A stretch of 64,000 bases of DNA from Prevotella sp. (GCA_017475005.1 JAFVGI010000038.1:1-64000), one strand, 5' to 3'; positions 17,682-26,250 are shown, counted from the first letter of the stretch. The notes: generated from the letters alone by a model not told the origin. Program-made: numbers and translations.

Positions 17682-19346
17682 ATGTGTGGAATTACAGCTA
17701 TACTGAATGTAAAAGAGCAGACGCACGAACTGCGTGAAAAAGCTCTTAAGATGAGTCAGAAGATACGTCATCGCGGTCCTGACTGGAGTGGTATATATTG
17801 CGGTGGCAGTGCTATCCTCGCTCATGAAAGGTTAAGCATCGTAGATCCGGAGAGTGGTGGACAGCCGCTTTACTCTCCTGACAAGAAACATGTACTTGCT
17901 GTCAATGGTGAGATATATAACCATCAGGAGATACGCCGCCTGTATGCTGGGCAGTATGATTTCCAGACAAAGAGCGACTGCGAAGTTATCCTTGCCCTCT
18001 ACAGGGAGAAAGGCATCGACTTCCTTGAAGACATCAGCGGCATATTCGCCTTTGTGCTTTATGATGAGGAGAAAGACGAATTTCTGATTGCAAGAGACCC
18101 CATCGGTGTCATACCATTGTATATCGGTTATGATGACGATGGAACGGTATATGTAGGCTCAGAACTGAAAGCTCTTGAGGGTTTCTGTCAACATTACGAG
18201 CCATTCTTGCCAGGACATTACTATTGGAGTCGTGAGCCTGGCATGAAGCGATATTATAAACGTGATTGGATGCAGTATGAAGCTGTCAAGGATAATGGCG
18301 CCTCTGTTGCTGCCATACATGATGCTCTGGAGAATGCAGTAAAACGTCAGCTCATGTCTGATGTGCCATACGGTGTATTGCTCTCTGGAGGTCTTGACTC
18401 CTCTGTCATCTCCGCCATTGCTGAGAAATATTCCGAGATGCGCATTGAGAACGACTCTCGCACCAAGGCTTACTGGCCTCGCCTTCACTCTTTCGCAGTA
18501 GGACTGAAAGGGGCTCCTGACCTTGCAAAGGCAAAGCTGGTAGCAGACCATATCGGCACCGTTCACCATGAGATAAACTACACCATTCAGGAGGGTCTTG
18601 ATGCCATCCGCGATGTCATATATTACATCGAGACATACGACGTAACAACTGTCCGAGCTTCTACTCCTATGTACCTGCTGGCACGTGTCATAAAGTCTAT
18701 GGGAATAAAGATGGTGCTTAGCGGAGAAGGAGCAGACGAGATATTCGGAGGCTACCTGTATTTCCACAAGGCACCTGATGCAAAGGCTTTTCATGAAGAG
18801 ACCGTTCGCAAACTCTCCAGGTTATATCTCTATGACTGTCTGCGTGCCAACAAGAGTCTCTCAGCATGGGGCGTAGAAGGACGTGTGCCGTTCCTCGATA
18901 AGGAATTCCTCGATGTTGCAATGCGAACCAACCCCGAAGCAAAGATGTGTCCGGGCAAGACAATGGAGAAGCGCATTGTGCGTGAGGCCTTTGCCGACCT
19001 GCTGCCAGAAGAAGTTGCTTGGCGTCAGAAGGAGCAGTTTTCTGATGGTGTGGGATATTCATGGATTGATACCCTGAAGCAGATAACCTCCGAGGCTGTC
19101 ACAGATGAGCAGATGGCACATGCAGCAGAACGATTCCCAAACAATCCTCCACAGAACAAAGAGGAGTATTACTATCGTTCCATCTTTGCGGAACACTTCC
19201 CCAGCGACTCTGCTGCCAAGAGTGTGCCGAGCGAAGCCAGCGTAGCTTGTTCTACAGCAATAGCTCTGGAATGGGATGAGGCATTTAAAAATATGAATGA
19301 CCCTAGCGGAAGAGCCGTAAAAGGAGTTCATGAACAAGCGTATTAA
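17682..19346 (+). CDS. asnB: Asparagine synthase B (glutamine-hydrolysing)
   Basis: Amidates aspartate with glutamine nitrogen and ATP. 554 residues as in E. coli AsnB. Catalytic Cys2 (MCGITAIL) begins the class II amidotransferase domain, with HRGPDWSG and VNGEIYNH; the synthetase domain has the PP-loop LLSGGLDSSVIS and SGEGADEIFGGY. Preceded by a purine-rich binding site AAGGAAATAAAAG. It is in the same plus-strand run as purF and carA, 16 bp after purF. The C-terminus (EWDEAFKNMNDPSGRA) matches the family. Confidence 0.97.
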   Translation: MCGITAILNVKEQTHELREKALKMSQKIRHRGPDWSGIYCGGSAILAHERLSIVDPESGGQPLYSPDKKHVLAVNGEIYNHQEIRRLYAGQYDFQTKSDCEVILALYREKGIDFLEDISGIFAFVLYDEEKDEFLIARDPIGVIPLYIGYDDDGTVYVGSELKALEGFCQHYEPFLPGHYYWSREPGMKRYYKRDWMQYEAVKDNGASVAAIHDALENAVKRQLMSDVPYGVLLSGGLDSSVISAIAEKYSEMRIENDSRTKAYWPRLHSFAVGLKGAPDLAKAKLVADHIGTVHHEINYTIQEGLDAIRDVIYYIETYDVTTVRASTPMYLLARVIKSMGIKMVLSGEGADEIFGGYLYFHKAPDAKAFHEETVRKLSRLYLYDCLRANKSLSAWGVEGRVPFLDKEFLDVAMRTNPEAKMCPGKTMEKRIVREAFADLLPEEVAWRQKEQFSDGVGYSWIDTLKQITSEAVTDEQMAHAAERFPNNPPQNKEEYYYRSIFAEHFPSDSAAKSVPSEASVACSTAIALEWDEAFKNMNDPSGRAVKGVHEQAY

Positions 19347-19348
19347 AA

Positions 19349-19369
19349 AGTGAAGAATGAGAAGCAATA
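19349..19369. repeat. Short heptamer run at the carA start
   Basis: Three units AGTGAAG, AATGAGA, AGCAATA between the asnB stop and the likely carA ATG. It supplies the only purine-rich ribosome binding region for carA. Confidence 0.5.
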
Positions 19370-22242
19370 TGAATGACGCAAAACTGATACTGGATAATGG
19401 GGTCATCTTTTACGGAAAGAGTTTTGGTTACGAAGGCAATACATCAGGAGAGGTTGTCTTCAACACAGCCATGACAGGATATCCCGAAAGTCTTACTGAC
19501 CCAAGTTATGCTGGACAGATATTAGTGATGACATATCCCCTCGTGGGCAACTATGGTGTTCCTTCCACAGAGATTGCAGATAATGGATTGCCTCTGTTCA
19601 TGGAGAGTGACAAGATACATGTCAAAGCACTCATCGTTGCTGACTACAGCAACGACTATTCCCACTGGAATGCACAAAACTCCCTGGCATCGTGGTTGAA
19701 GGAAGAAAAGATTCCTGCTCTTACAGGCATTGATACACGCCGCCTCACGAAGATAATCCGTGAACATGGTGTGATGAAAGGAAGAATAGAAATAAGTGAA
19801 GAGTTAAGAATTAAGAGTGAAGAATCATCAGATTACGGATCTATCAACTGGGTCGAGAAAGTATCCTGCAAAGACGTAATCACCTACAAACCCGAAAATT
19901 CTCAATTGTCAATTATCAATTCTCAATTGAAAAAAGTCGTGCTAGTCGATTGCGGCGTAAAGGCTAACATCATACGTTGTCTGTTAAGACGAGGCGTTGA
20001 GGTAATTCGTGTGCCTTGGGATTATGACTTCAACCAATTGGAGTTTGATGGTCTATTCCTTGCCAACGGTCCTGGTGACCCTGAGCGTTGTGATATAGCA
20101 GTACAGCATATCCGTCAGTTCCTCAACAACGAACAAGTGCGCCCTTGCATGGGAATATGTCTGGGTAACCAGTTGCTTGCCCGTGCTGCAGGAGCAAAGA
20201 CATACAAGCTTAAGTACGGACATCGTTCTCATAACCAACCAGTGCAGCAGGTTGGCACCACAAAATGTTTCATAACATCCCAAAATCACGGATATGCCGT
20301 AGATGACAACACCCTACCAGAAGATTGGGAACCACTGTTCGTAAATATGAACGACGGTTCAAATGAAGGCATACGCCACAAAACGAATCCTTGGTTCTCA
20401 GCACAGTTCCATCCAGAGGCCTGCTCCGGCCCTATTGATACAGAGTGGATGTTTGATGAATTCGTGTCTCTATTAGAGGTCGGAGGCAAGAATTCAGAAG
20501 TTAGAGATTCCCAACTTTCACCTCTCAACTCTCACCTTTCAACTTTCACCTCTCAACTCCCCAAGAAGGTTCTCCTTCTTGGCTCTGGTGCCCTGAAGAT
20601 TGGTCAGGCAGGAGAATTTGACTATAGCGGCTCACAAGCCCTGAAGGCACTGAAAGAAGAAGGCATAGAGACAGTACTCATCAATCCTAATATTGCGACA
20701 GTACAGACCTCCGAAGGCATTGCCGACAAAGTATATTTCCAGCCCGTCCGTGCTGATTTCGTTGAGCGTGTCATTGCTCAGGAACGTCCTGACGGCATTC
20801 TCCTCTCCTTTGGCGGACAGACGGCCCTCAACTGCGGCGTGGAGTTGTATCAGAATGGTGTCCTCGAACGCTACGGCGTGCAGGTTCTCGGAACACCTAT
20901 CCAGGCCATCATCGATACAGAAGACCGCGACTTGTTCGTAAAACGTCTTAATGAGATAGATGTCAAGACGATAAAGAGTGAGGCTTGCAACACCATCGAA
21001 GAGGTGAAGAAGGCTGCCACAGCCCTTGGATATCCTGTTATCCTGCGTGCTGCATACGCTCTCGGAGGACTGGGTTCTGGATTCTGTGATAATGAGGAAC
21101 AACTGCTCCGTCAGGCAGAAGAAGCATTCTCTTTCTCGCCACAGATTCTCGTAGAGAAATCTCTCAAGGGATGGAAGGAGATAGAGTACGAAGTGGTGCG
21201 TGACAAATACGACAACTGCATCACTGTCTGTAACATGGAAAACTTTGACCCACTCGGCATACATACCGGTGAGTCGATAGTAGTAGCCCCCAGTCAGACA
21301 CTCTCCAATGCCGAATACCATAAGCTGCGTGCCATCGCCATCAAGATAATACGCCATATCGGTATCGTGGGCGAATGTAATGTGCAGTATGCCCTCGACC
21401 CTGAGTCGGAGGATTATCGCGTCATTGAAGTCAATGCACGTCTCAGCCGTTCCTCTGCCCTTGCATCAAAAGCCACAGGCTACCCTCTCGCCTTTGTGGC
21501 AGCAAAACTGGGATTGGGATATGGACTCTTCGAACTCAAGAATTCCGTCACCAAGACGACCACAGCATTCTTTGAGCCAGCACTCGACTATGTAGTATGT
21601 AAGATACCACGCTGGGACCTCACCAAGTTCCAAGGTGTAAACCACCAATTGGGTTCTTCAATGAAGAGTGTAGGAGAAATAATGGCTATCGGGCGCACCT
21701 TTGAAGAATCCATACAGAAAGGACTGCGTATGATAGGACAGGGCATGCACGGCTTCGTGGATAACCACGAAATAAAAATCAACGACATCGCTGCCGAGCT
21801 CCACTCCCCTACTGACACACGAATCTTTGCAGTAGCGAAAGCACTCCAGATGGGATATACCATAGAGCAGATACACAAGCTCACGATGATAGACCGTTGG
21901 TTCTTGCAAAAGCTGAAATACATTGTTGACATCAACCACGCCCTGCAGGAATATTCCCACCTGTCAGAGTTGTATCAGTTCCTGCCGCAAAGTGAGATGT
22001 TGGAGTATGTTGAAGAAGAAGACTTCCTTACCCTCCTTTACGATGCAAAGGTATATGGTTTCTCCGACTTCCAGATAGCGCGAGCACTGGGTTTCGAGAC
22101 ATATTTCAATATGGAGAAAGCTGGTCTCATCATCCGCCAGTGGAGAAAGGAATACGGCATCCTACCACTCGTAAACCAGATAGACACCCTCGCGGCAGAA
22201 TATCCCGCCCAGACGAACTATCTGTACCTTTCATACGTATAA
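19369..22242 (+). CDS. carA-carB: Fused carbamoyl-phosphate synthase: CarA joined to the N-terminal half of CarB
   Basis: One 957-residue frame (start MNDAKLILDNG; ATG at 19357 is an alternative). Residues 1-373 are the CarA small subunit, with amidotransferase nucleophile Cys264 (GICLGNQ) and His348/Glu350 (QFHPEACSG). Residues about 374-398 are a linker encoded by a heptamer tract (SQLSPLN-SHLSTFT-SQLP). Residues 399-957 are the first half of CarB: VLLLGSGALKIGQAGEFDYSG, the carboxyphosphate ATP-grasp domain, then the oligomerisation domain ending TNYLYLSY. CarB is normally about 1070 residues; the carbamoyl-phosphate ATP-grasp and allosteric domains are absent and no frame downstream restores them. 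Two further in-frame heptamer tracts lie within CarA (about residues 142-155 and 176-188). Either this copy is non-functional or half-CarB works as a dimer. Confidence 0.88.
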   Translation: MNDAKLILDNGVIFYGKSFGYEGNTSGEVVFNTAMTGYPESLTDPSYAGQILVMTYPLVGNYGVPSTEIADNGLPLFMESDKIHVKALIVADYSNDYSHWNAQNSLASWLKEEKIPALTGIDTRRLTKIIREHGVMKGRIEISEELRIKSEESSDYGSINWVEKVSCKDVITYKPENSQLSIINSQLKKVVLVDCGVKANIIRCLLRRGVEVIRVPWDYDFNQLEFDGLFLANGPGDPERCDIAVQHIRQFLNNEQVRPCMGICLGNQLLARAAGAKTYKLKYGHRSHNQPVQQVGTTKCFITSQNHGYAVDDNTLPEDWEPLFVNMNDGSNEGIRHKTNPWFSAQFHPEACSGPIDTEWMFDEFVSLLEVGGKNSEVRDSQLSPLNSHLSTFTSQLPKKVLLLGSGALKIGQAGEFDYSGSQALKALKEEGIETVLINPNIATVQTSEGIADKVYFQPVRADFVERVIAQERPDGILLSFGGQTALNCGVELYQNGVLERYGVQVLGTPIQAIIDTEDRDLFVKRLNEIDVKTIKSEACNTIEEVKKAATALGYPVILRAAYALGGLGSGFCDNEEQLLRQAEEAFSFSPQILVEKSLKGWKEIEYEVVRDKYDNCITVCNMENFDPLGIHTGESIVVAPSQTLSNAEYHKLRAIAIKIIRHIGIVGECNVQYALDPESEDYRVIEVNARLSRSSALASKATGYPLAFVAAKLGLGYGLFELKNSVTKTTTAFFEPALDYVVCKIPRWDLTKFQGVNHQLGSSMKSVGEIMAIGRTFEESIQKGLRMIGQGMHGFVDNHEIKINDIAAELHSPTDTRIFAVAKALQMGYTIEQIHKLTMIDRWFLQKLKYIVDINHALQEYSHLSELYQFLPQSEMLEYVEEEDFLTLLYDAKVYGFSDFQIARALGFETYFNMEKAGLIIRQWRKEYGILPLVNQIDTLAAEYPAQTNYLYLSYV
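19795..19829. repeat. In-frame heptamer repeat tract 1 inside carA
   Basis: Units AGTGAAG, AGTTAAG, AATTAAG, AGTGAAG then AATCATC. Encodes a charged stretch SEELRIK-SEESS with a 7-residue period. Confidence 0.88.
19897..19931. repeat. In-frame heptamer repeat tract 2 inside carA
   Basis: Units AATTCTC, AATTGTC, AATTATC, AATTCTC, AATTGAA. Encodes NSQLSII-NSQL directly before the amidotransferase domain strand KKVVLVDCG, that is, at the boundary between the two CarA domains. Confidence 0.9.
20511..20559. repeat. Heptamer repeat tract at the CarA-CarB junction
   Basis: Seven contiguous units: CCAACTT then TCACCTC, TCAACTC, TCACCTT, TCAACTT, TCACCTC, TCAACTC. It occupies the place where a carA stop and carB start would be expected and is open in the frame that joins them. 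Confidence 0.93.
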
Positions 22243-22376
22243 CCGCTAGGCGCGACGAACAAATGAGTGACCCTAAAAAAAAGAGGTATATCACACGTTG
22301 ATATGCCTCTTTTTTTTTAAGAAAGTACGGAAAAATATTTAAACTTTAAACTTACCACTGACTATAAACTATAACC
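22243..22376. other. Non-coding gap after carB
   Basis: Contains the terminator at 22282 and most of a heptamer tract at 22338. No frame here resembles the missing CarB half. Confidence 0.7.
22282..22318 (+). terminator. Rho-independent terminator after carA-carB
   Basis: A 12-bp stem AGAGGTATATCA / TGATATGCCTCT (one G-U pair) with loop CACGT and an eight-base T run. An A run on the other side makes it plausible in both directions. It ends the amtB2-pyrG-purF-asnB-car unit 39 bp after the stop. Confidence 0.92.
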
Positions 22377-22391
22377 TTAACCGTTAACCAT
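22338..22391. repeat. Heptamer repeat tract (TTTAAAC to ACCGTTA types)
   Basis: Units TTTAAAC, TTTAAAC, TTACCAC, TGACTAT, AAACTAT, AACCTTA, ACCGTTA run in one 7-bp phase and shift from TTTAAAC-like to GTTAACC-like units. The end overlaps the stop of the small minus-strand frame at 22377. Confidence 0.75.
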
Positions 22392-22472
22392 CTCATAGCC
22401 CTCAGCTATGATTCGTTTCTCTACCGCTTTGCCATTCTCTACTATCGTCATTGCGTAGGCGAGGTCTATCAT
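22377..22472 (-). pseudogene. Small open frame, probable gene fragment
   Basis: A 31-codon frame MIDLAYAMTIVENGKAVEKR and onward. The same frame stays open upstream for about 17 more codons with no start codon before a stop, so it looks like the C-terminal remnant of a longer gene. No family is recognised. It sits beside a smalltalk gene, where Bacteroidales mobile cassettes often carry small accessory genes. Confidence 0.3.
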
Positions 22473-22564
22473 GTTCTTCTTTTCCTTGAAGGCAATGATG
22501 CTCTGCTTCCTTATTTCACTCCTCTATCACTCCTTTTTTTTACTCCCCTTTTAAATTAAACACT

Positions 22565-22687
22565 ATGGATAAAAAGAATTTTTGGCAGATGCTGGCGAAG
22601 GTAATAGTAGCGGCACTAACGGCTGCATTGACAGCAATAACAACTACATCATGTATGGGATATGGCCCATTAACGGTTAAAGGTTAG
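22565..22687 (+). CDS. Smalltalk family peptide
   Basis: A 40-residue peptide, MDKKNFWQMLAKVIVAALTA followed by a second hydrophobic stretch and TTTSCMG. The pattern of a charged N-terminus with a Trp, a hydrophobic AALTA segment and a terminal SCM matches the Bacteroidales smalltalk proteins, tiny peptides of unknown function normally found between an HU-like DNA-binding gene and an N-acetylmuramoyl-L-alanine amidase. No amidase follows here, and the HU-like relic is 3.6 kb away on the other strand. The last residues (LTVKG) and stop come from a GGTTAAA/GGTTAGC heptamer tract that may have replaced the original end. Confidence 0.7.
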   Translation: MDKKNFWQMLAKVIVAALTAALTAITTTSCMGYGPLTVKG

Positions 22688-22697
22688 CGGTTAGCGA
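22670..22697. repeat. Heptamer repeat tract at the smalltalk stop
   Basis: Units TTAACGG, TTAAAGG, TTAGCGG, TTAGCGA. The smalltalk stop codon is within the third unit. Confidence 0.85.
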
Positions 22698-22786
22698 AAA
22701 GTAAAATATGTGTGCCCACACAGAAGAAAAATAACATTTTTGGGGTGCTTTTTGTTACTCTCGCTTGAAAAAAAATCAGATAAAAA

Positions 22787-22818
22787 TTTTGTTTTTTGCA
22801 CACTAAATCGTATCTTTG
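22787..22818 (+). promoter_or_regulatory. Promoter of the two secreted-protein genes
   Basis: TTTTG, 19 bp, then TATCTTTG followed by CAGG: a near-perfect Bacteroidetes promoter. A leader of about 60 nt is predicted before the ATG at 22888. Confidence 0.85.
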
Positions 22819-22887
22819 CAGGCAGAATGTTAAAGCTCCATAGTGAGCTTCGGTTGTATAATAACTAAGATTAAAATTATTACGCTT

Positions 22888-23304
22888 ATGAAAGCAAGAC
22901 AGATACTATTAACTCTGTTGCTCACACTATTTGCGGTGGGCAGCTGGGCCGACGATGCGAAGATTATCGTGTGGCAAAAAGACGGCAAGACGACGGAGGT
23001 TCTGTTCAACCAAATGCCGGAGTTTACGTATCAGGACGGTAACGTTTCCATCCAGAATGGAGGTACCATGCTGTCGTGGTCGCTGGCCAATCTGCAAAAG
23101 TTCACATTCAAGGACATTGAGGGCAAGCCTACAATTATCAAAGACGTGGAGACCACGCCCAAGCTCGACATTACGAAGGGCTATGCTGTCTATGACCTCA
23201 ATGGACAGCTTCTCAAAAAGCAGATTTGCTCGCTCTCTGAACTCCCCAAGGGGACGTATATCCTAAAGGACGGTAGTGTAACGATTAAAGTAGTGAAGCA
23301 ATGA
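22888..23304 (+). CDS. Small secreted protein of unknown function
   Basis: 138 residues with the start chosen at MKARQILLTLLL, giving a clear signal peptide (cleaved after SWA); an ATG at 22843 would add 15 residues upstream and is less likely. After the signal, IIVWQKDGKTTEVLFNQMPEFTY resembles the N-terminal module of the next protein. The C-terminus YAVYDLNGQLLKK ... LPKGTYILKDGSVTIKV resembles the end of many Bacteroidetes secreted proteins, like part of a type IX sorting domain but without certainty. It overlaps the next gene by four bases (ATGA), so the pair is co-translated. Function is not known. Confidence 0.7.
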   Translation: MKARQILLTLLLTLFAVGSWADDAKIIVWQKDGKTTEVLFNQMPEFTYQDGNVSIQNGGTMLSWSLANLQKFTFKDIEGKPTIIKDVETTPKLDITKGYAVYDLNGQLLKKQICSLSELPKGTYILKDGSVTIKVVKQ

Positions 23305-26222
23305 AAAAGATGATACTCTCCATGTGGCTGCTAATGCTCAGTATGGTTGCCACCGCCCAGACTTTCGTTGTTGTTGACAAGAACGGCACCCGCACCGCCT
23401 ATGACGTCAGCAGGTTGGATAGTGTGACGTTCCAACAGACGCCTCCTGGCTTTACGATACATGAAGTAGTCTCTGAAGAAGGTGAGACACCTGTTGAGCC
23501 TACCCAGGAAACAACAACTTACACCTTCGACAACGTACAGAGTTTCTCGGGCGACCCCGACTTCCTTTTCTCACATCCCGATACCGTATATGTCGTAGCC
23601 GATGGTCAGGACTTCAAGTTCCAGCTGCGCACTAATGTGGAATACAGCTACAAAACCTCTGCCAACTGGTTGTTGCAGATAGCGACCGATTTCTCTGAGA
23701 CCGACTCTCTCAGCTTTACAGCCAGTATGAACCCAATGACCACACAGCGTATTGGGTATATTGCGTTTACAAGCAAGGATGATAGCCAGAAAGACACCCT
23801 TTGGGTTGTGCAGGCAGGCAAGTATGACTCCCGTTATATAGACATCGACTGGACAAAGACAACGCTTGACAGTTTCAATGAAGAAAGTGGAGAAGCCCAA
23901 CTTACCTTCAGTGGCGATGTGCCCGTTATGGGCGATTATGATGTGGTGCTATTACCCAAAGACGGTAGCTACATAATCCGACTGATTAATGATGTGCAGC
24001 AAGCAGATGGCAGCAAGACGGTTACTCTATCTACTCGTCAAGGTCTGATGGGCAATCTGTTCAAGAACACGAAGTTCACCCTTGCTACCGAAACAGGAGG
24101 ACAAAATGCTCAGCGAGGTATGAGACTTTCAAAAGAGGCCGACCAATCCGTTTATCTGCCTACAAAGGTAGAGATACTGAATGGCGACAGATATGTCGAG
24201 ATATACAATGCCAACAAACCTGCAAGCTACGGAGCTTCCGGAAGCAAGTTGACCTCTTATCCTGCAGGGGCTCCTGTGGACCTCGAGAAAGAGTTTGTCA
24301 GCTGGGAATTTAATGATGACGGACGCGTGCTTTGGGAGAGCGGTATGCAGTCGCTTTCTTGGGAAAAACTGAACTTCAACATCGGGTTGAAGGGTCGCTT
24401 CTCGTTCGACTTCGGTGACGTTGCCTTTGAGAAGGTTCGCATGGGCGACCTGCAGAATCTAAAGATTACCCTTGAGGGCGGCTTCGACACAGAACTTGTC
24501 ATGAAGTATGCCGTAGCCAGCGAGGTAAGCTACGAGAAGGAGTGGACACTGAAAGAGAATGCTATCCCCGACCTGAGGTACACCTTCATGGTGGGTACCG
24601 TTCCTGTTTACATCAATGTTGGTGCCGACCTTATGGCTAACGTCAGCTTGGGCGCTTCCGGCGAAGCTTCTATCACTACGGGCGTGAAGGCATCGAATAC
24701 AGTAAGTTATGGCGTAGAATGGGATGCCGAGAAGGGTCTCTCGAAAATCTCCGAATGCGAGAAGAACCTCGAACTCGTAGGCCCGGACCTGGGTATTCAG
24801 GCACACGCCGAGGCTCGCGCTACCGTTTATCCTCAAATAGAAATAGGTATATATAAGGTGCTCTGCCCTACCATCAGCCCACAGCCATACCTCAAGGCTG
24901 AAGCCGACGGCCGACTGGTAGATAACCAATACGTGGCTTGGAATGCTGGTGTCTCAACAGGTGTTGACCTCGGACTAGGACTATGTCTCGACCTCTTCTT
25001 CTGGAAGAAAGACCTTGGCGAGATTGATCCTATCAATGTGTTCGACCTGCCGCTGGTCAGCCTGCCTGACGAGATTGAGTTGCTTAACGACCCGAAGGAG
25101 GAGGAAGTGCTCATCAATAGTAAGCGCGAAATAAAATACCACGTAACGAACAAGATTAATCTGACTGGTACTACCTACAATGCTCCTGGCGTACTGGTGA
25201 AGTTCGAGGCAGAAGGTGGCGAACTTGACAGTGAGTACGGCTATACCGATGCTGAAGGCAACGTCAGCGCCTTCTTTACTCTTACCGATACGAAGGGTGG
25301 CAAGGTAATGGCAGAGGTCGTGCTTGGTGCTGAGGGCGAAGAACCTGCTGAAGGAGAGGAAGCAGAAGATGCCATCAAGGCTGATGACTGGACGGCAATT
25401 GCTATTGACCATCGTCTGACACCATCACCTGCTTCTCAGGAGATTGAGAAAGACGCTGCTGCTGCCATCATCTATAAGTTGGAACGCTACACCTCGAAGA
25501 CCGGAGAATGGACAGGCTTCGGCGGACAGACCATAGAGTTCGAAGCTACAGGTGGTACTGTGGCTCCCACATCGGCTGTGACGGCACAAGATGGTACCGT
25601 TGCTATCACCCTCACCCCTGAGGCTGAAGCTACCGAAGGCAAAGTTACGGGTTCTACTTCAGGCAAGGATCCCGATCCTTGGGGTAAGGTCAGTTCTGCT
25701 ACCGTCAAAATCAAAGAAGAAGGTGGTGGCGGCGAAGGTGGTGAGATCATTGACGACGGCCTGAAGAAGGCTGACTCACTAAAGGACAATGTATATGTCA
25801 TTGACGAAACCGAATACGACCTTGCCGGTGAGGAAGACTATGCATATTGGAGTACAGGCTCTACTGGCAGCGGCTATAATATAGACTTCTGCAAGGAACA
25901 TCCTCAATACGCTACCGTCGGTTGGGGTGGTATCTTCAACGTCACCGACGAAATGGTAGGAAAAGAGATTGATTACCTGGCAGAGAAGGCCAAAGGTAAC
26001 GAGACGCTGTTTGTCAGCCTTGGTACTTTCATTGACCCATCAGCAGGCTGGGAAGCACAAAATAACATGATTGAATTCAACGCCGATGACTTGACCGAAG
26101 CCAAGTTCCTGATTAAGGATAACGGCGACAATACCATGAGTGCCCTGGCTCACTTAAAGAGTACTGACGGGCATGAGGGTTGGTTCAAGCTTAAGGCAAC
26201 CAAGTCACCATGGGCGCAATAG
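23301..26222 (+). CDS. Large secreted protein with BACON-like and Ig-like domains
   Basis: 973 residues with signal peptide (residues 1-19, ending ATA). The N-terminal module FVVVDKNGTRTAYDVSRLDS (about 22-41) echoes the upstream small protein. A BACON-like domain spans about residues 93-175, ending DTLWVVQAG. A beta-rich central region follows. Two bacterial Ig-like (Big_1/invasin-like) segments occur at about 615-690 and 720-805, the first containing VLVKFEAEGGELDSEYGYTD. An acidic linker and an unknown C-terminal domain rich in W, D and G follow. Probably exported and surface-associated. BACON domains occur in Bacteroidetes carbohydrate- or mucin-related proteins, but no enzyme domain is visible. 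The function is unknown. Confidence 0.75.
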   Translation: MKKMILSMWLLMLSMVATAQTFVVVDKNGTRTAYDVSRLDSVTFQQTPPGFTIHEVVSEEGETPVEPTQETTTYTFDNVQSFSGDPDFLFSHPDTVYVVADGQDFKFQLRTNVEYSYKTSANWLLQIATDFSETDSLSFTASMNPMTTQRIGYIAFTSKDDSQKDTLWVVQAGKYDSRYIDIDWTKTTLDSFNEESGEAQLTFSGDVPVMGDYDVVLLPKDGSYIIRLINDVQQADGSKTVTLSTRQGLMGNLFKNTKFTLATETGGQNAQRGMRLSKEADQSVYLPTKVEILNGDRYVEIYNANKPASYGASGSKLTSYPAGAPVDLEKEFVSWEFNDDGRVLWESGMQSLSWEKLNFNIGLKGRFSFDFGDVAFEKVRMGDLQNLKITLEGGFDTELVMKYAVASEVSYEKEWTLKENAIPDLRYTFMVGTVPVYINVGADLMANVSLGASGEASITTGVKASNTVSYGVEWDAEKGLSKISECEKNLELVGPDLGIQAHAEARATVYPQIEIGIYKVLCPTISPQPYLKAEADGRLVDNQYVAWNAGVSTGVDLGLGLCLDLFFWKKDLGEIDPINVFDLPLVSLPDEIELLNDPKEEEVLINSKREIKYHVTNKINLTGTTYNAPGVLVKFEAEGGELDSEYGYTDAEGNVSAFFTLTDTKGGKVMAEVVLGAEGEEPAEGEEAEDAIKADDWTAIAIDHRLTPSPASQEIEKDAAAAIIYKLERYTSKTGEWTGFGGQTIEFEATGGTVAPTSAVTAQDGTVAITLTPEAEATEGKVTGSTSGKDPDPWGKVSSATVKIKEEGGGGEGGEIIDDGLKKADSLKDNVYVIDETEYDLAGEEDYAYWSTGSTGSGYNIDFCKEHPQYATVGWGGIFNVTDEMVGKEIDYLAEKAKGNETLFVSLGTFIDPSAGWEAQNNMIEFNADDLTEAKFLIKDNGDNTMSALAHLKSTDGHEGWFKLKATKSPWAQ

Positions 26223-26250
26223 TTTAATCACGCCAGAATATACAATCAAG

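Noticed and set aside
22243-22560. Frameshifted second half of CarB downstream
   Set aside because: None of the frames shows the ATP-grasp or allosteric-domain motifs; a terminator and a heptamer tract fill the space.
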